A DNA stretch of 64,000 nt. Source: Promethearchaeota archaeon. Its GTDB lineage: Archaea > Asgardarchaeota > Lokiarchaeia > Sigyniarchaeales > SOKP01. Below, piece by piece: positions 44,873-54,251 of the stretch. Where the stretch lies: contig JAEOTR010000079.1 of the NCBI GenBank assembly GCA_016839705.1, forward strand, positions 32,224 through 96,223. Direction: 5' to 3'. Each line of letters begins with the position of its first letter. The stretch's first letter is position 1. The notes beneath the pieces are model-generated. The model was not told where the DNA came from. It ran no database searches and saw only the letters and a program-made list of their open reading frames with translations. A program made the translations under genes and the position numbers.

Positions 44873-45523
44873 TTATAAATATAAAAAATTCGTCTCTTTT
44901 TGATACTTAATTTTACCTAATTGGAGTAAATGTAGGATATATACAAATTTTTCGTAGATCTCAATTTGATTTTGCTCTTCTTCAAATATCTCATCAAATG
45001 AACACGGGAATTTATTTTTAATACTATTGAAAAAATTCATTAATTTATCGGTAAAATTGTGTTCAGGAACTTCTAATAAAAAGCTCTGCTTTATTTTCAC
45101 CTTATCTATATGATCTATTATTGCCGGATATCCTCTTTCTTTAAGTAGTTTTTTATTTGAAAAATTAAGAAAATTCAATGATAAAGATTCAAAATTGAAT
45201 GGTTTTACCCAACAACCATTAAACAATTCATATACTTCTAAATCCTCTGGATTTGATTTTAGATATTGGAAAAAGCCTTCTTTCTTATCTAGATTGTTAA
45301 TTAATATCTTAAGTTCTTCAAATTTATTAACTAAAAGTTGGAAACTATTCTTAAAAGCAGTTGAATAATTATTGATATTGCCAATATTGAGCGAGTCCTT
45401 TATGTTTTCAAAAATTGGTACTAGTTCTAAGTCTAATAATGCAATTTCCCCTGATAGAACCTTTAATTGAATATCTTGTATTTTCCGATTTATTCCCTCA
45501 GATAAATCTTTATACTCTTCCAT
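44873..45523 (-). CDS. Kleisin (ScpA-like) subunit of an SMC complex
   Basis: This 216-residue protein has an N-terminal helical segment (LSGEIALLDLELVPIFENI), a central linker and a C-terminal winged helix: SFDEIFEEEQNQIEIYEKFVYILHLLQLGKIKYQKETNFLYL region, read as FVYILHLLQLGKIKY followed by the terminal strand. This last pattern is the ScpA/kleisin C-domain that caps the SMC head. It lies 10 bp after the SMC gene and 7 bp before the Kite-like gene. It is shorter than bacterial ScpA. Confidence 0.7.
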   Translation of the reverse strand: MEEYKDLSEGINRKIQDIQLKVLSGEIALLDLELVPIFENIKDSLNIGNINNYSTAFKNSFQLLVNKFEELKILINNLDKKEGFFQYLKSNPEDLEVYELFNGCWVKPFNFESLSLNFLNFSNKKLLKERGYPAIIDHIDKVKIKQSFLLEVPEHNFTDKLMNFFNSIKNKFPCSFDEIFEEEQNQIEIYEKFVYILHLLQLGKIKYQKETNFLYL

Positions 45524-45533
45524 TTTTCTTGTT

Positions 45534-48500
45534 CTATTTTTTTTTTATTATCTTTGGCTTAAATACCGATGAAATCTCATTTTCTCCAACTCTAGCAATT
45601 CCTATAACCTTTTCAGCTAATAGATATAGTGAAGATGATGACTTTGGTAAAAACATAAATAATTGGATCGGATTTTGCTCTAATGTTGATTTAATTAATT
45701 GGTATGCTACTTCAGAATTCTTCTCATCTAAAAACATGCCAGCTTCATCGAACATACAGAGAGGAGATGGCTTAATTTCTTGTAAAGATAAGATCAAACA
45801 GATTGAAATAAGAGAAACTTGTCCCCCACTTAATGCAGTAAAAGATTTTAGTTGATCCTTAGAAGTAGCTGCTTTTATATCAACTCCTAAATCTCCAAAA
45901 TTTCCTGTTAATGCCAGAGAACAGTATGACTTGATTTGAGAATCTTCAAACTTCTGGTTAACTTTTTTCTGTAGATCTTCAAGTACAATTCCGAATCTTT
46001 TGTTGTATGTGTTTTCTAATTTATTCTCCGTTTTAATTGCGGCTTTAATATCTTCTTCCAAACTATTTTGATTCTTTGTAATATCTTTAAGGGATGATAT
46101 TATTTGATCTTTTTCGACTATTAGTGAATTATCCACATCTAAATATTTAAGTAAATCTCTATCAATTTTAGAAATGTCTCTATTTATTTCTTCTATTGAA
46201 CGGATTTCCAATATTTCCTTAGAAATAAGAGGTCCTATCTCCGTGGTAATTCTTTCTAAATCGTTTCTCTTTAATTCTAAATCTTGATTAAACTTATTCA
46301 ATTTAACATTTTCCTGCTCTAAATTCAATGTTATTTGTATATTTTTTCGTTCTATTTCGATCTTCTTATTTTGGTTTTGTAATTTTCCTTCTTTCAAATC
46401 TGCGATCTTTTTCTCAATATCTTCTAGTTCCTTTTCTGCATTTTCAAGGTTACGATATGTTTCAAACGCATCTTTATCTGCTTTTTGAAAATTTTCCTTC
46501 TTTTTTTCATATTCAATTTTAATATTGTTTAATTTATTTTGATGAATAGTTATTTCTTCATTAACTTCTTTTAAAATGGCGGAGTTTTCATTTAATTTCA
46601 ACTCCCAGGTTTTTTTTTCTTCATTTAAAGAAGCCAATTCATTCGGAATTTCATTAACTCTATCATTCCAATTAAAAAAATCAGGATCAGACCGCTGTTT
46701 TAGATCTCTAATTTTAATTTCTAAGTTTTTAATAGTTTCTTTATTCTCAGAGTTTTCATTCTCTAAACCGTGCTTCTCTGTATAAAGTTGATTCTTCTTG
46801 TTTGTAATCCTTTGTTTTTGATTAAAATTATATAGAAGATCGTTAAAAGATTCTTTTTTTTTGAAAATATCCTTTTGAATGTTATCCAGTTTAATCTGAT
46901 CAACCCTCAATTCTGAAATTTTATCAGAAAGAGATTTAACCTCTGATTCTAAGAGGTTCGATTGCTCTTTTTGTGTTGCTGCACTTAGTAAACCCTTTAA
47001 CCTTTTTAAATACGGAGTTTCAAAAACGTATTTATACGAAATAATTTGTTCTCCGGCTAATGTTACACATTTTCCCTTAAAATTAAGTTTATTATAAAGT
47101 TCTCTTCCAGAATGGTAATCCTTAACAACCAAGCAATTTTTTACCTTTGAATAAATAACTTTTTTAATATCAATATCATTATTGATGATTCCAATAAGGG
47201 CTGCTAAATAGCCAAGAACACCTTCCGCTGATATACTAGCAAAAGGTTGTATAGATAATCTTTTAGGAAGATAAATATTACAATAGGCACCATATTTTTC
47301 TTTTAATCTTTTTAATAAGGTTAAAGTATTCCAATCCTCTGCAACAAAACTGTATAGTAATTTTTCCCCTAACACGGACTCAATGGCATAACTTAGATTA
47401 TCCTCGTATTTCAAGTAATCTATAATCGGACCTTTTACTCTTAGTTCCCTTCTAATTATCTCATCTTTAAGAATTGAAATACTCGAAGGAAGAATAACTC
47501 GACGTTCTCTTAGTGAGGTTTGTAAAACTTTTAATTTTCTTATCTTTTTCGCTTTTTCAATTTCTAACTGTTTTATTTCAGAGTCAATTTCATAAATTCT
47601 TAAAGAAATTTTTCTGAGTTCATTATCAAGTTCTTGTAATAAGTTTTTAGAAGGATTTTCTAGAAACCATTTATTTGTTTCCAACTTATGTTCGATATCC
47701 TTAAAACTTTGAAAAAGTTGGTTGATCTCATTATCTAAATTGTCAATTATTTTCTCATTATCTTGAATTTTTAATTGTCGTTTCTTTTTATCATTGATAT
47801 ATTTAGTGTATTCATCCAACAAAACTTTATTTAACTTAATTTTCTTGACTAATTGGGTTTGCTCCTTTATTAGGTTCTCAAATTGTAGCTCTAATCTCTT
47901 ATTTTCCTTATTAATTATTCTCAGTTCATTATCCAAACTTTCCTTTTGATTTTTAAAATCAATGGTCTTTTTTTCTATTTCTCCTACTCTTTTAGACAAA
48001 TCATCTAATTCTTGCTTTGCGATTATCTTTTCGTTTTGCCAATTCTGGATTTTAAAAATTAGATCTTGTCTTTTGTAATCTACTTCACCGAGTTTTTTTG
48101 TAAGTTTATTTATATTTTGTTCTTCAGCTGCAATTTTCCTTGATAATTCGTTAATATCTAACTCAGATATTTTTTTTTGTCTTTTAATCCCGATTATGAC
48201 CTTTTTAAGATTATCAATAAGATCTTTATTTCTCTTTATCTCCTTTTCCAATTTGTCTTTATTTGCCCATAAGAGCTCATCAGTAAACTTTCTTTTTATT
48301 GCTAATAATTTATTCTTTTCTTCCAAACGCTTTATTTTCGGTGTTAAAAGATCTAAACTTATGTTCAAAGTATTTCTTCTACTTTTCAGAGACTTTAAGT
48401 CATTATTTAAAGCGATTACATCTCTTTTTTGGTGTAAAATTTCATCTCGAAGGGATTTTAGACCGATTCCTTCTTCGAGAAAGGAGCATAACTCTGTAGC

Positions 48501-49001
48501 TTTCAAATTTTTAATAGAATCAATTTTTCCTTGGCTCACAAAAGCAAAGTGGTTATCAGGGTTAATATTTAAATCCAAAATTTCTTTTTGAATTTCATGG
48601 GCTTGAATCTGTTGAAAATCACTATCATTCTTACGTTGTACTTTAAAAAAAGGTGATTGTCCTCTTATTACATATCTCCTAACTTTTAGAATCTCATCTC
48701 CATTTCGGATATGAATTTCAACCATTGCATGATTCTGACCATTTCTAATAAAGTTAGACCATTTAGTATAACGATCATCTCGTTCATTACTCCCTAACAC
48801 AAATTTAATAGCTTGAAAAATAGATGTCTTCCCACTCCAATTTGGTCCAACTATAATTACAAACTTGGATTCCCCAAAGTCAACCTCATCCTTCTGAAAG
48901 GATAAAAAATTTTCTAGAATTACTTTTTTTATAGAGGTTTTCCGATTTTGATCTTCTTTTAACTCATTTTTCTTGTTCATTACACGTGATTGAGAAGCCA
49001 T
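45534..49001 (-). CDS. SMC-family ATPase
   Basis: This 1155-residue chromosome-structure ATPase has a Walker A GPNWSGKT at 52-59, a SFVSQGKID Q-loop region near 155, two long coiled coils, and a hinge at about 505-680 (IESVLGEKLLYSFVAED, FKGKCVTLAGE). The C-terminal head has signature LSGGQ (1057-1061) and Walker B CMFDEAG with D1085-E1086. A Trp replaces the usual Gly/Asn in the P-loop. The family is clear; whether it is the housekeeping SMC or a Smc5/6-like or Asgard-specific paralogue is not. It is downstream of the pseudo-AAA gene by 20 bp. Confidence 0.9.
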   Translation of the reverse strand: MASQSRVMNKKNELKEDQNRKTSIKKVILENFLSFQKDEVDFGESKFVIIVGPNWSGKTSIFQAIKFVLGSNERDDRYTKWSNFIRNGQNHAMVEIHIRNGDEILKVRRYVIRGQSPFFKVQRKNDSDFQQIQAHEIQKEILDLNINPDNHFAFVSQGKIDSIKNLKATELCSFLEEGIGLKSLRDEILHQKRDVIALNNDLKSLKSRRNTLNISLDLLTPKIKRLEEKNKLLAIKRKFTDELLWANKDKLEKEIKRNKDLIDNLKKVIIGIKRQKKISELDINELSRKIAAEEQNINKLTKKLGEVDYKRQDLIFKIQNWQNEKIIAKQELDDLSKRVGEIEKKTIDFKNQKESLDNELRIINKENKRLELQFENLIKEQTQLVKKIKLNKVLLDEYTKYINDKKKRQLKIQDNEKIIDNLDNEINQLFQSFKDIEHKLETNKWFLENPSKNLLQELDNELRKISLRIYEIDSEIKQLEIEKAKKIRKLKVLQTSLRERRVILPSSISILKDEIIRRELRVKGPIIDYLKYEDNLSYAIESVLGEKLLYSFVAEDWNTLTLLKRLKEKYGAYCNIYLPKRLSIQPFASISAEGVLGYLAALIGIINNDIDIKKVIYSKVKNCLVVKDYHSGRELYNKLNFKGKCVTLAGEQIISYKYVFETPYLKRLKGLLSAATQKEQSNLLESEVKSLSDKISELRVDQIKLDNIQKDIFKKKESFNDLLYNFNQKQRITNKKNQLYTEKHGLENENSENKETIKNLEIKIRDLKQRSDPDFFNWNDRVNEIPNELASLNEEKKTWELKLNENSAILKEVNEEITIHQNKLNNIKIEYEKKKENFQKADKDAFETYRNLENAEKELEDIEKKIADLKEGKLQNQNKKIEIERKNIQITLNLEQENVKLNKFNQDLELKRNDLERITTEIGPLISKEILEIRSIEEINRDISKIDRDLLKYLDVDNSLIVEKDQIISSLKDITKNQNSLEEDIKAAIKTENKLENTYNKRFGIVLEDLQKKVNQKFEDSQIKSYCSLALTGNFGDLGVDIKAATSKDQLKSFTALSGGQVSLISICLILSLQEIKPSPLCMFDEAGMFLDEKNSEVAYQLIKSTLEQNPIQLFMFLPKSSSSLYLLAEKVIGIARVGENEISSVFKPKIIKKK

Positions 49002-49021
49002 CTTTATCCCATCTGGTAATT

Positions 49022-50287
49022 TTATTTGCCAAACGCTTGTTTTATACGATCAACTTTCTTTTTTGCCTTTTCTAAATTGATTTGGGCTGTATTAGGAGCA
49101 TCATTTAAGATAAAAGGATAATTGGCAATCATTTTTCTATCATTTTCTTCTAATGGCTCTTTTTTGTCTAGTTTATCAATTATTATAACAAGTTCGCTAT
49201 AATTCTTAAACGCAGCATCTTCGTATAATTGGCCTAACATGAAATCTGATATACGTGAATCTCGAATGTTATTCAAATAACCGTCCATTTCGATTATGTC
49301 AGTATTATTACTCACTTCCTTTTTGGAGATCCTGTCAAGATTATTTGATTTCAATTCATTATCTTGCAGCATTGGTTGAATTTTTGAAATATTAGGATTA
49401 ATCAAGGGTAGATACTCTCCAGATTCAATAAGATCGAGTAAAATTTGAGTAATTTCATTGCTTGTTTCATTCAACTCCGAATTTAAAAATTGCTTCATTA
49501 TCCCAACTTTTAATAATTTTTTTATATCATTTACTTCCCAATTCTCTGTAGAATCTACTAGCGCATTGATATCGAAAACTATTTTCGGTGTTTTTTCCAA
49601 AAAATCTCGGAAAACGGTTTCTCTTTCGATCTTATTCAAAAGTTGGATTTTAATAAATAAATCAAATGAATCGTAAATATATGACGTATGTTCTAAAATA
49701 TCTTGAATTTCATAGTTAACCCATATGACAAGAATGTTGGACTCCATGGAATTGAATTTATCCTCGTATTGTTCCTTGAGGAAAATTTCAAGAAGGTTTG
49801 TTCCTTTGAATATTGTCTTAAAATTTAATGACTGATTAATTATTAATAACCTTTTTTCAATATCTTTGTCAGAATTTGCCCCGACTTTATCATTATCTTC
49901 TTTACCTGAGTTTAAATCTTTTTTACTATTAGGGTAACTTCCTAAAGCTCTTAAAATTGGTTTAAAACTCTTCAAAAAACTTTCTGGAGCTTTTCTGATC
50001 TCACTGTAGTTAAACTCAATTAATTCTAAATAATAGTTTGACGCTATTAATTTTAAAAAATCCAATATATCCGTTCCAGGGTTAACATTAATTAAAACTG
50101 CTCCTTTAGGCGTTAGGTATTCTCTTAATATACCATCGTGATTAAATGTAGCCATTGTTTTAATATAATTGATAATATCATTATATTTATCCCGATAAAA
50201 TATTTCTTCCTTCTTAACATCAATTTTTGTTGGCGAAACCACCCGAAAATACTTTGAAAACTCCGCAATCTCACTTAAGCCCTTCAT
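49022..50287 (-). CDS. AAA+ family pseudo-ATPase in the SMC operon
   Basis: About 421 residues keep the AAA+ frame. The N-terminal pattern EFSKYFRVVSPTK leads to a Walker A position reading NVNPGTDILD (67-76), where GPPGTGKT is expected, so the Lys/Thr are lost. Walker B reads LIINQS (148-153) where IIDES is typical: Asp to Asn, Glu to Gln. The sensor-1 Asn is kept (VIWVNYE, about 191). A lid-like FDLFIKIQLLNKIERETVFRDFL follows. It should bind no or little ATP and may be a scaffold or loader for the SMC complex. The ATG at 50287 is chosen over TTG at 50302. Confidence 0.7.
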   Translation of the reverse strand: MKGLSEIAEFSKYFRVVSPTKIDVKKEEIFYRDKYNDIINYIKTMATFNHDGILREYLTPKGAVLINVNPGTDILDFLKLIASNYYLELIEFNYSEIRKAPESFLKSFKPILRALGSYPNSKKDLNSGKEDNDKVGANSDKDIEKRLLIINQSLNFKTIFKGTNLLEIFLKEQYEDKFNSMESNILVIWVNYEIQDILEHTSYIYDSFDLFIKIQLLNKIERETVFRDFLEKTPKIVFDINALVDSTENWEVNDIKKLLKVGIMKQFLNSELNETSNEITQILLDLIESGEYLPLINPNISKIQPMLQDNELKSNNLDRISKKEVSNNTDIIEMDGYLNNIRDSRISDFMLGQLYEDAAFKNYSELVIIIDKLDKKEPLEENDRKMIANYPFILNDAPNTAQINLEKAKKKVDRIKQAFGK

Positions 50288-50302
50288 TGTCAATCTCAAC
50301 AA

Positions 50303-50631
50303 TATTGTAATTGATTTTTTTGAACACTATTTTAATGACTATTTACACATATATATTTAGCGTTGATTATATTTAGCGGTAAATACATATCCGACAAAAA
50401 CCGTTAAATTTATAAAACTGTAAAGTTTTCCATAAACTCTAAAATATTCTATGACTCTCTTTTTCCTAAGAATTCCGTTTAGTTAAGTCTCTAATGGGGA
50501 AATACAAATAAATAAGTTAGAGAAAAGATAATTTCTAATTTACAAATAATTGATCTCAATTAATGATTCTAAATCAATCTTTTCCTTATAAAATTTGAAA
50601 AATAAATTTTTGAATACTAATAATTTTGTTA
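50303..50631. other. Intergenic, promoter region of the SMC operon
   Basis: No gene is seen. On the minus strand CTAAATATATATGTG (about 50348-50362) is a TATA-like box about 65-75 bp ahead of the pseudo-AAA ATG. The rest is AT-rich, with short repeats of TTTAGCG near 50357-50378. The downstream end belongs to the cysteine synthase 3' region on the same strand. Confidence 0.4.
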
Positions 50632-51630
50632 CTAGAACTCATCATCATTAACGTAGGGTGCGTAGAAGCTAATATATTTAACTGCATCGTCTGGGGCAAT
50701 TATCACGGCTAATCCATCATGCTTTTTAGCGAATTTTAAGGCAACAGCTAAAATTGCACCTGTAGATGGACCAACTAATATTCCGTTTTTCCTCGCCAAT
50801 TCAATTCCAGTTCGATATGCATCATCATCGCTCACTTCGAAAATCTTATCAATAACCGTTTCATCTAAGATTTTTGGAATTAAATCTTCATCTAAGTCTG
50901 AAATTTTTTTTAGACCTGGTATATTATGTATTGAGTCTAAAGGTTCAATTCCTAGAATTTTAACCGATGGTTTCTTTTCTTTTAAATATTTTCCAACTCC
51001 TGTAATAGTACCACAGGTACCTGTTGCTGCAAAGAAATAATCAATTTCTCCATTTGTTTGCTCCCAAATTTCTGGACCAGTAGACATATAATGAGCTTGA
51101 ACATTCAAATAATTCTCATATTGATTTGGATTAAAATAGCGTTCTCCACCCTTACCACTTAAGATACCATTAACAACACCTCTGGCACCTTCATTTGGGA
51201 ATTGAGGACATAAATTATCATCGGCTTCCCATAAAGCCTCCACACCAAGCAACTTTAAAAGTATCTTTTTTTCTTCTGGAATTCTTGAAGGTACAGCAAT
51301 TTCAATTGGAATACCTCGCGCATTAGCTAAAGATGCTAAAGCAATTCCAGTGTTTCCGGAAGACGGTTCTAAAATAATTTTCCCATCCTTAAAATTATAA
51401 TTCTTCAGCATCGAATAGGCTATCCTATCCTTTATTGATCCAAAAGGATTATAACGCTCAAGCTTCATATAAATTGGGAAGTCCTTATTTGGATTAATTC
51501 TCTCATTTAATTTGACTAAGGGAGTAGGATTTTCCCTATTTGAAATTAGATCCTCAATACTTTCATAAACCCTTAATCTAGTATTTATCCCAATTTTCCC
51601 GGTTCTCTTACCATACGATTGAACTTTCAT
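50632..51630 (-). CDS. Cysteine synthase-family PLP enzyme
   Basis: This 332-residue fold-type II PLP enzyme has the Schiff-base lysine in NPFGSIKDR, the Asn loop EPSSGNTGIALA, a phosphate-binding TGTCGTITGVG and the C-terminal GPSTGAILA. It would replace the hydroxyl or phospho group of an activated serine with sulfide to make cysteine. O-acetylserine, O-phosphoserine or CBS-like use cannot be told apart. A Cys-rich leader ORF 113 bp upstream (51744-51794) suggests cysteine-responsive control. Confidence 0.88.
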   Translation of the reverse strand: MKVQSYGKRTGKIGINTRLRVYESIEDLISNRENPTPLVKLNERINPNKDFPIYMKLERYNPFGSIKDRIAYSMLKNYNFKDGKIILEPSSGNTGIALASLANARGIPIEIAVPSRIPEEKKILLKLLGVEALWEADDNLCPQFPNEGARGVVNGILSGKGGERYFNPNQYENYLNVQAHYMSTGPEIWEQTNGEIDYFFAATGTCGTITGVGKYLKEKKPSVKILGIEPLDSIHNIPGLKKISDLDEDLIPKILDETVIDKIFEVSDDDAYRTGIELARKNGILVGPSTGAILAVALKFAKKHDGLAVIIAPDDAVKYISFYAPYVNDDEF

Positions 51631-51722
51631 GATTTCATCCTTTATTTTTAGTATTCAGCATAAAAATTCTGTAACTTAACCAAACAAGTGTTTAATAAAG
51701 GTAAAAAATTAGTTGGTTAGTT

Positions 51723-51814
51723 GAGAATTAATGAAACTGTCGTTTAACAACAACAACAAAAACTACAGCAACAAGAGGTAAGAACACTTACCATGTTCTG
51801 ATTATTAATTCTCA
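51723..51814 (-). promoter_or_regulatory. Putative cysteine-responsive attenuator leader
   Basis: A perfect 10-nt inverted repeat (GAGAATTAAT at 51723-51732 and ATTAATTCTC at 51805-51814) encloses the Cys-rich leader ORF. Inside it, GGTAAG-AACA-CTTACC (51777-51792) forms a hairpin that covers the leader start. On the minus strand the 3' arm is followed by a T-run (ATTTTTT, near 51705) before cysK-like. Alternative pairing plus a T tract is what an attenuator needs. The mechanism is inferred from layout only. Confidence 0.4.
51744..51794 (-). CDS. Cys-rich leader peptide (16 codons)
   Basis: The reading frame ATG to TAA encodes MVSVLTSCCCSFCCCC: seven Cys in 16 residues, as runs of three and four consecutive TGT/TGC codons right before the stop. 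It lies on the same strand as cysteine synthase, ending 113 bp before its ATG. This is the layout of amino-acid leader peptides in which ribosome stalling at scarce charged tRNA controls the downstream gene. No ribosome-binding site is evident, and the ATG may be leaderless. Confidence 0.45.
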   Translation of the reverse strand: MVSVLTSCCCSFCCCC

Positions 51815-51963
51815 TTAGATTTTGTAATGTTCGTACATTTAAAATATTCATGGTGATATTTAATAAAAATTGACACTAGGTCAAATGCTGATTTAATTTT
51901 TATGAATAATATTAAAAATGATAAAAAAGGAAAGAATTTTTCTCTCTCTGCGAAAGATCGGGT

Positions 51964-52212
51964 TTACTTCGCTTCCCAAGGCATGCAAAAGTAGCCTTTC
52001 TCTAATTCATATGAAGAGTACAATCCGCAACCAAAGCAACTGCAACCTTTATTCTCTATCTGATCTCGGGGTTTTTGTGATTGTCCTCTTGAACAGAATA
52101 GAGCGTGTGGCTCAAATTCATTGATTTTATTTGGTTTAAATGAAGGGCATGGTCCACAGAATTGCCCGCATATTTTCATATTTTCCGGTGTATCCGGAAC
52201 TGGTTTTGCCAT
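51964..52212 (-). CDS. Cys-rich small protein (DUF2769-like)
   Basis: This 82-residue protein is dense in cysteines: CGQFCGPCPSFKPNK, LFCSRGQSQKP, and GCSCFGCGLYSSY. The CPSF and LFCSRGxS pattern resembles DUF2769, known from archaea and of unknown function; it probably binds zinc or another metal. The ATG at 52212 (MAKPVPD) is used; an ATG three codons earlier is also in frame. It lies next to the arsR gene and could relate to metal or sulfur handling. Confidence 0.7.
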   Translation of the reverse strand: MAKPVPDTPENMKICGQFCGPCPSFKPNKINEFEPHALFCSRGQSQKPRDQIENKGCSCFGCGLYSSYELEKGYFCMPWEAK

Positions 52213-52366
52213 AATTTTCACTTTATTTAGTTCTAATTTAATTTTCTAATTTTAGAAAAGTTTACTGTCAAGTAAATCTAAATTTTAGATTACGATCAAA
52301 ATAAGCAATTTAGCTTTTAAAGTTAATAATTATAAACTATTAATTTTGAACGAAAGAAATTCTTTT

Positions 52367-52753
52367 TTAAACTATTTTTTGAATTACTAAATCTAAATAG
52401 GATTGAATCTGTTTTTCAACAATATCATAGTGTGTAAATTTTCCTTTTTTCCAACCTTTAATTAATCCTGCTTTTTCAAGGATTTTAAGATGATGAGATA
52501 TTGATGGTTGTGACTCATTCAATAATGCTTCTAATTCACAAACACATCGATCTTTTTCTTTTAAGACGTTCATTATTATTAAGCGCTTTTTGTTTCCTAA
52601 GGCACTTAGAAATTTGGTTAAATCACTAAAATTTGAACTTTCAATCAAATGATCTCCTAATTCACGCAATTGTTTGAAATGTACAGTTGGGTTATCAATA
52701 TCCTCACATTTAATCAATTTTTCTAGAATTTCTTTTTTATGATCGGGATCCAT
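52367..52753 (-). CDS. arsR: ArsR-family transcriptional repressor
   Basis: This 128-residue winged-helix repressor has the metalloid-binding motif DRCVCELEALL in the alpha-3 helix, followed by recognition helix SQPSISHHLKILEKAGLIKGWKKGKFTHYDI. As(III)/Sb(III) binding to the two Cys would release it from the divergent acr3 promoter. The ATG at 52753 is used instead of the GTG at 52762. A palindrome at 52816-52851 is its likely operator. Confidence 0.85.
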   Translation of the reverse strand: MDPDHKKEILEKLIKCEDIDNPTVHFKQLRELGDHLIESSNFSDLTKFLSALGNKKRLIIMNVLKEKDRCVCELEALLNESQPSISHHLKILEKAGLIKGWKKGKFTHYDIVEKQIQSYLDLVIQKIV

Positions 52754-52815
52754 TAGTAACACTATTTTATATTTTCAAATATCCAATAATATAGAAGATG
52801 GATAAATTTATAACA

Positions 52816-52851
52816 TTTTATTCAAATCAATAAATTTTTATTTGGATAAAA
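52816..52851. promoter_or_regulatory. Candidate ArsR operator
   Basis: TTTTATTCAAAT (52816-52827) and ATTTGGATAAAA (52840-52851) are inverted repeats matching at 11 of 12 positions around a 12-bp spacer. ArsR-family operators typically hold ATTCAAAT-type half-sites. A further half-site TTCAAATATCC occurs near 52775. It lies between arsR and acr3, where repression of both is expected. Confidence 0.5.
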
Positions 52852-52911
52852 ATTTTATTATTTAAGATCAAAATAGAATTCTTTAAATCGTAAAAAAGAA
52901 ATTGAATTATC

Positions 52912-53937
52912 ATGACAGAAGAAGATGGCCGGGGAATTAGTTTTTTTGAACGTTACCTTACAATTTGGGTGGCAGCTTGTATTGGAATAGGAATTCTCCT
53001 TTCTCAAATTATCCCGAGTATTAGTGTAGCGATTAACACCTTACAGATTGGGGGAATTTCTTTACCTATTGGGATTTGTCTATTCCTAATGATGTATCCT
53101 GCAATGCTGAATCTTCAACTTGCTGAACTTAAAAAGTTAGGAAAAAACCCAAAACCCATAATTTTAACTATTATGTCTAATTGGCTTATTGCTCCTTTTG
53201 TTGGATTACTAGTGGCACGGATATTTTTACAAGGGTATGAACAGTTAATTGTAGCAGTCATCCTTCTCTCGAGTTCACCATGTACTGCTATGGTTTTGGT
53301 GTGGGGTTGGATGGCTAAAGGCAATCAAGAACAGAATGTTATGAATACAAGCCTAAACACAATAACAATTATATTCGGTTATGCTCCTCTTGTTACACTC
53401 TTAACTGGTATTCAAAACATTCCAATTGACTGGGTTCTTTTATTAATCTCGACATTCGTATTCATAGGACTTCCGCTATTAGGAGGAATTATCAGTAAAA
53501 GATTGTTAATTCGATCAAGAGGAGAAGAGTGGTTCAACGATACCTATCGTCCAATCATAGGAAAGATATCAATTATTGCCTTGTTAACAACGTTGATTAT
53601 ACTTTTTTCAATGAATGGTAATGTTTTGATACAAAATCCAGATTTATTATTAATAATTACAATTCCACTCTTACTCGGTTTTGTGATTGTAGTTGGATAT
53701 AATATACTGATTACAAAACTCACTAAATTGAAATACCGAGAAGCTATTATTACAGTAATTATTGGATCATCAAGCCATTTTGAAATTGCGATTGCTACTG
53801 CTATTGCTATGTATGGAATTGGTTCAGTAGCAGCTCTAGGGACTACCATGGGCCTTTTTTGGGAAGTTCCAATTATGCTATCCATAGTATATCTTGGTCG
53901 GTTCCTTAAAAAACGAAGTTTCTGGAAAACAGAATAA
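52912..53937 (+). CDS. acr3: ACR3-family arsenite efflux permease
   Basis: This 341-residue protein has about ten membrane helices. The ACR3 mark SSPCTAMVLVWGWMAKG (with the conserved Cys) lies near residue 123, and a second helix pair contains GSSSHFEIAIATAIAMYG. It exports As(III), driven by the proton gradient. It diverges from arsR and heads a plus-strand run of small Cys-containing genes that may assist it. Confidence 0.92.
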   Translation: MTEEDGRGISFFERYLTIWVAACIGIGILLSQIIPSISVAINTLQIGGISLPIGICLFLMMYPAMLNLQLAELKKLGKNPKPIILTIMSNWLIAPFVGLLVARIFLQGYEQLIVAVILLSSSPCTAMVLVWGWMAKGNQEQNVMNTSLNTITIIFGYAPLVTLLTGIQNIPIDWVLLLISTFVFIGLPLLGGIISKRLLIRSRGEEWFNDTYRPIIGKISIIALLTTLIILFSMNGNVLIQNPDLLLIITIPLLLGFVIVVGYNILITKLTKLKYREAIITVIIGSSSHFEIAIATAIAMYGIGSVAALGTTMGLFWEVPIMLSIVYLGRFLKKRSFWKTE

Positions 53938-54009
53938 ATAAAAATACTCAAAAGATATATTTTACAGAAGAAATTTTATTAATTATAAAAAAAGAAGAAG
54001 ACTAATCTA

Positions 54010-54228
54010 ATGTCAGAAAAAGAAATAGATAAAACTATAGAAGAAATAATGAAAGAAATTCGGGCATCACCTGATTATAATGGGCACTCTTGTAGCGCCA
54101 ATTCGGATTCAGAATGCTCACACGAGGAAGGATGTAGCACTGAGAATCCTAAGCGGTTAAAAAAGGGGATACATTGTGGGGAAAAACCTCAATGCGTACA
54201 AAATCAAGTTATTAATGAGAGTAATTAA
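54010..54228 (+). CDS. Small Cys/His-rich protein, arsenic-island
   Basis: This 72-residue protein has scattered cysteines and histidines (HSCSANSDSECSHEEGC, IHCGEKPQC). It has no membrane segment or known domain. It lies between acr3 and the thioredoxin-like gene and might bind As(III) or a soft metal. The start ATG follows GAAGAAGAC. Confidence 0.55.
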   Translation: MSEKEIDKTIEEIMKEIRASPDYNGHSCSANSDSECSHEEGCSTENPKRLKKGIHCGEKPQCVQNQVINESN

Positions 54229-54251
54229 ATATTATTAAGGGGATTCTCGAA

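Noticed and set aside
48196..48591. Plus-strand 131-residue frame within the SMC gene
   Set aside because: It is Phe/Leu/Ser-rich antisense sequence of a coiled coil, a common artefact of Lys/Glu-rich genes.
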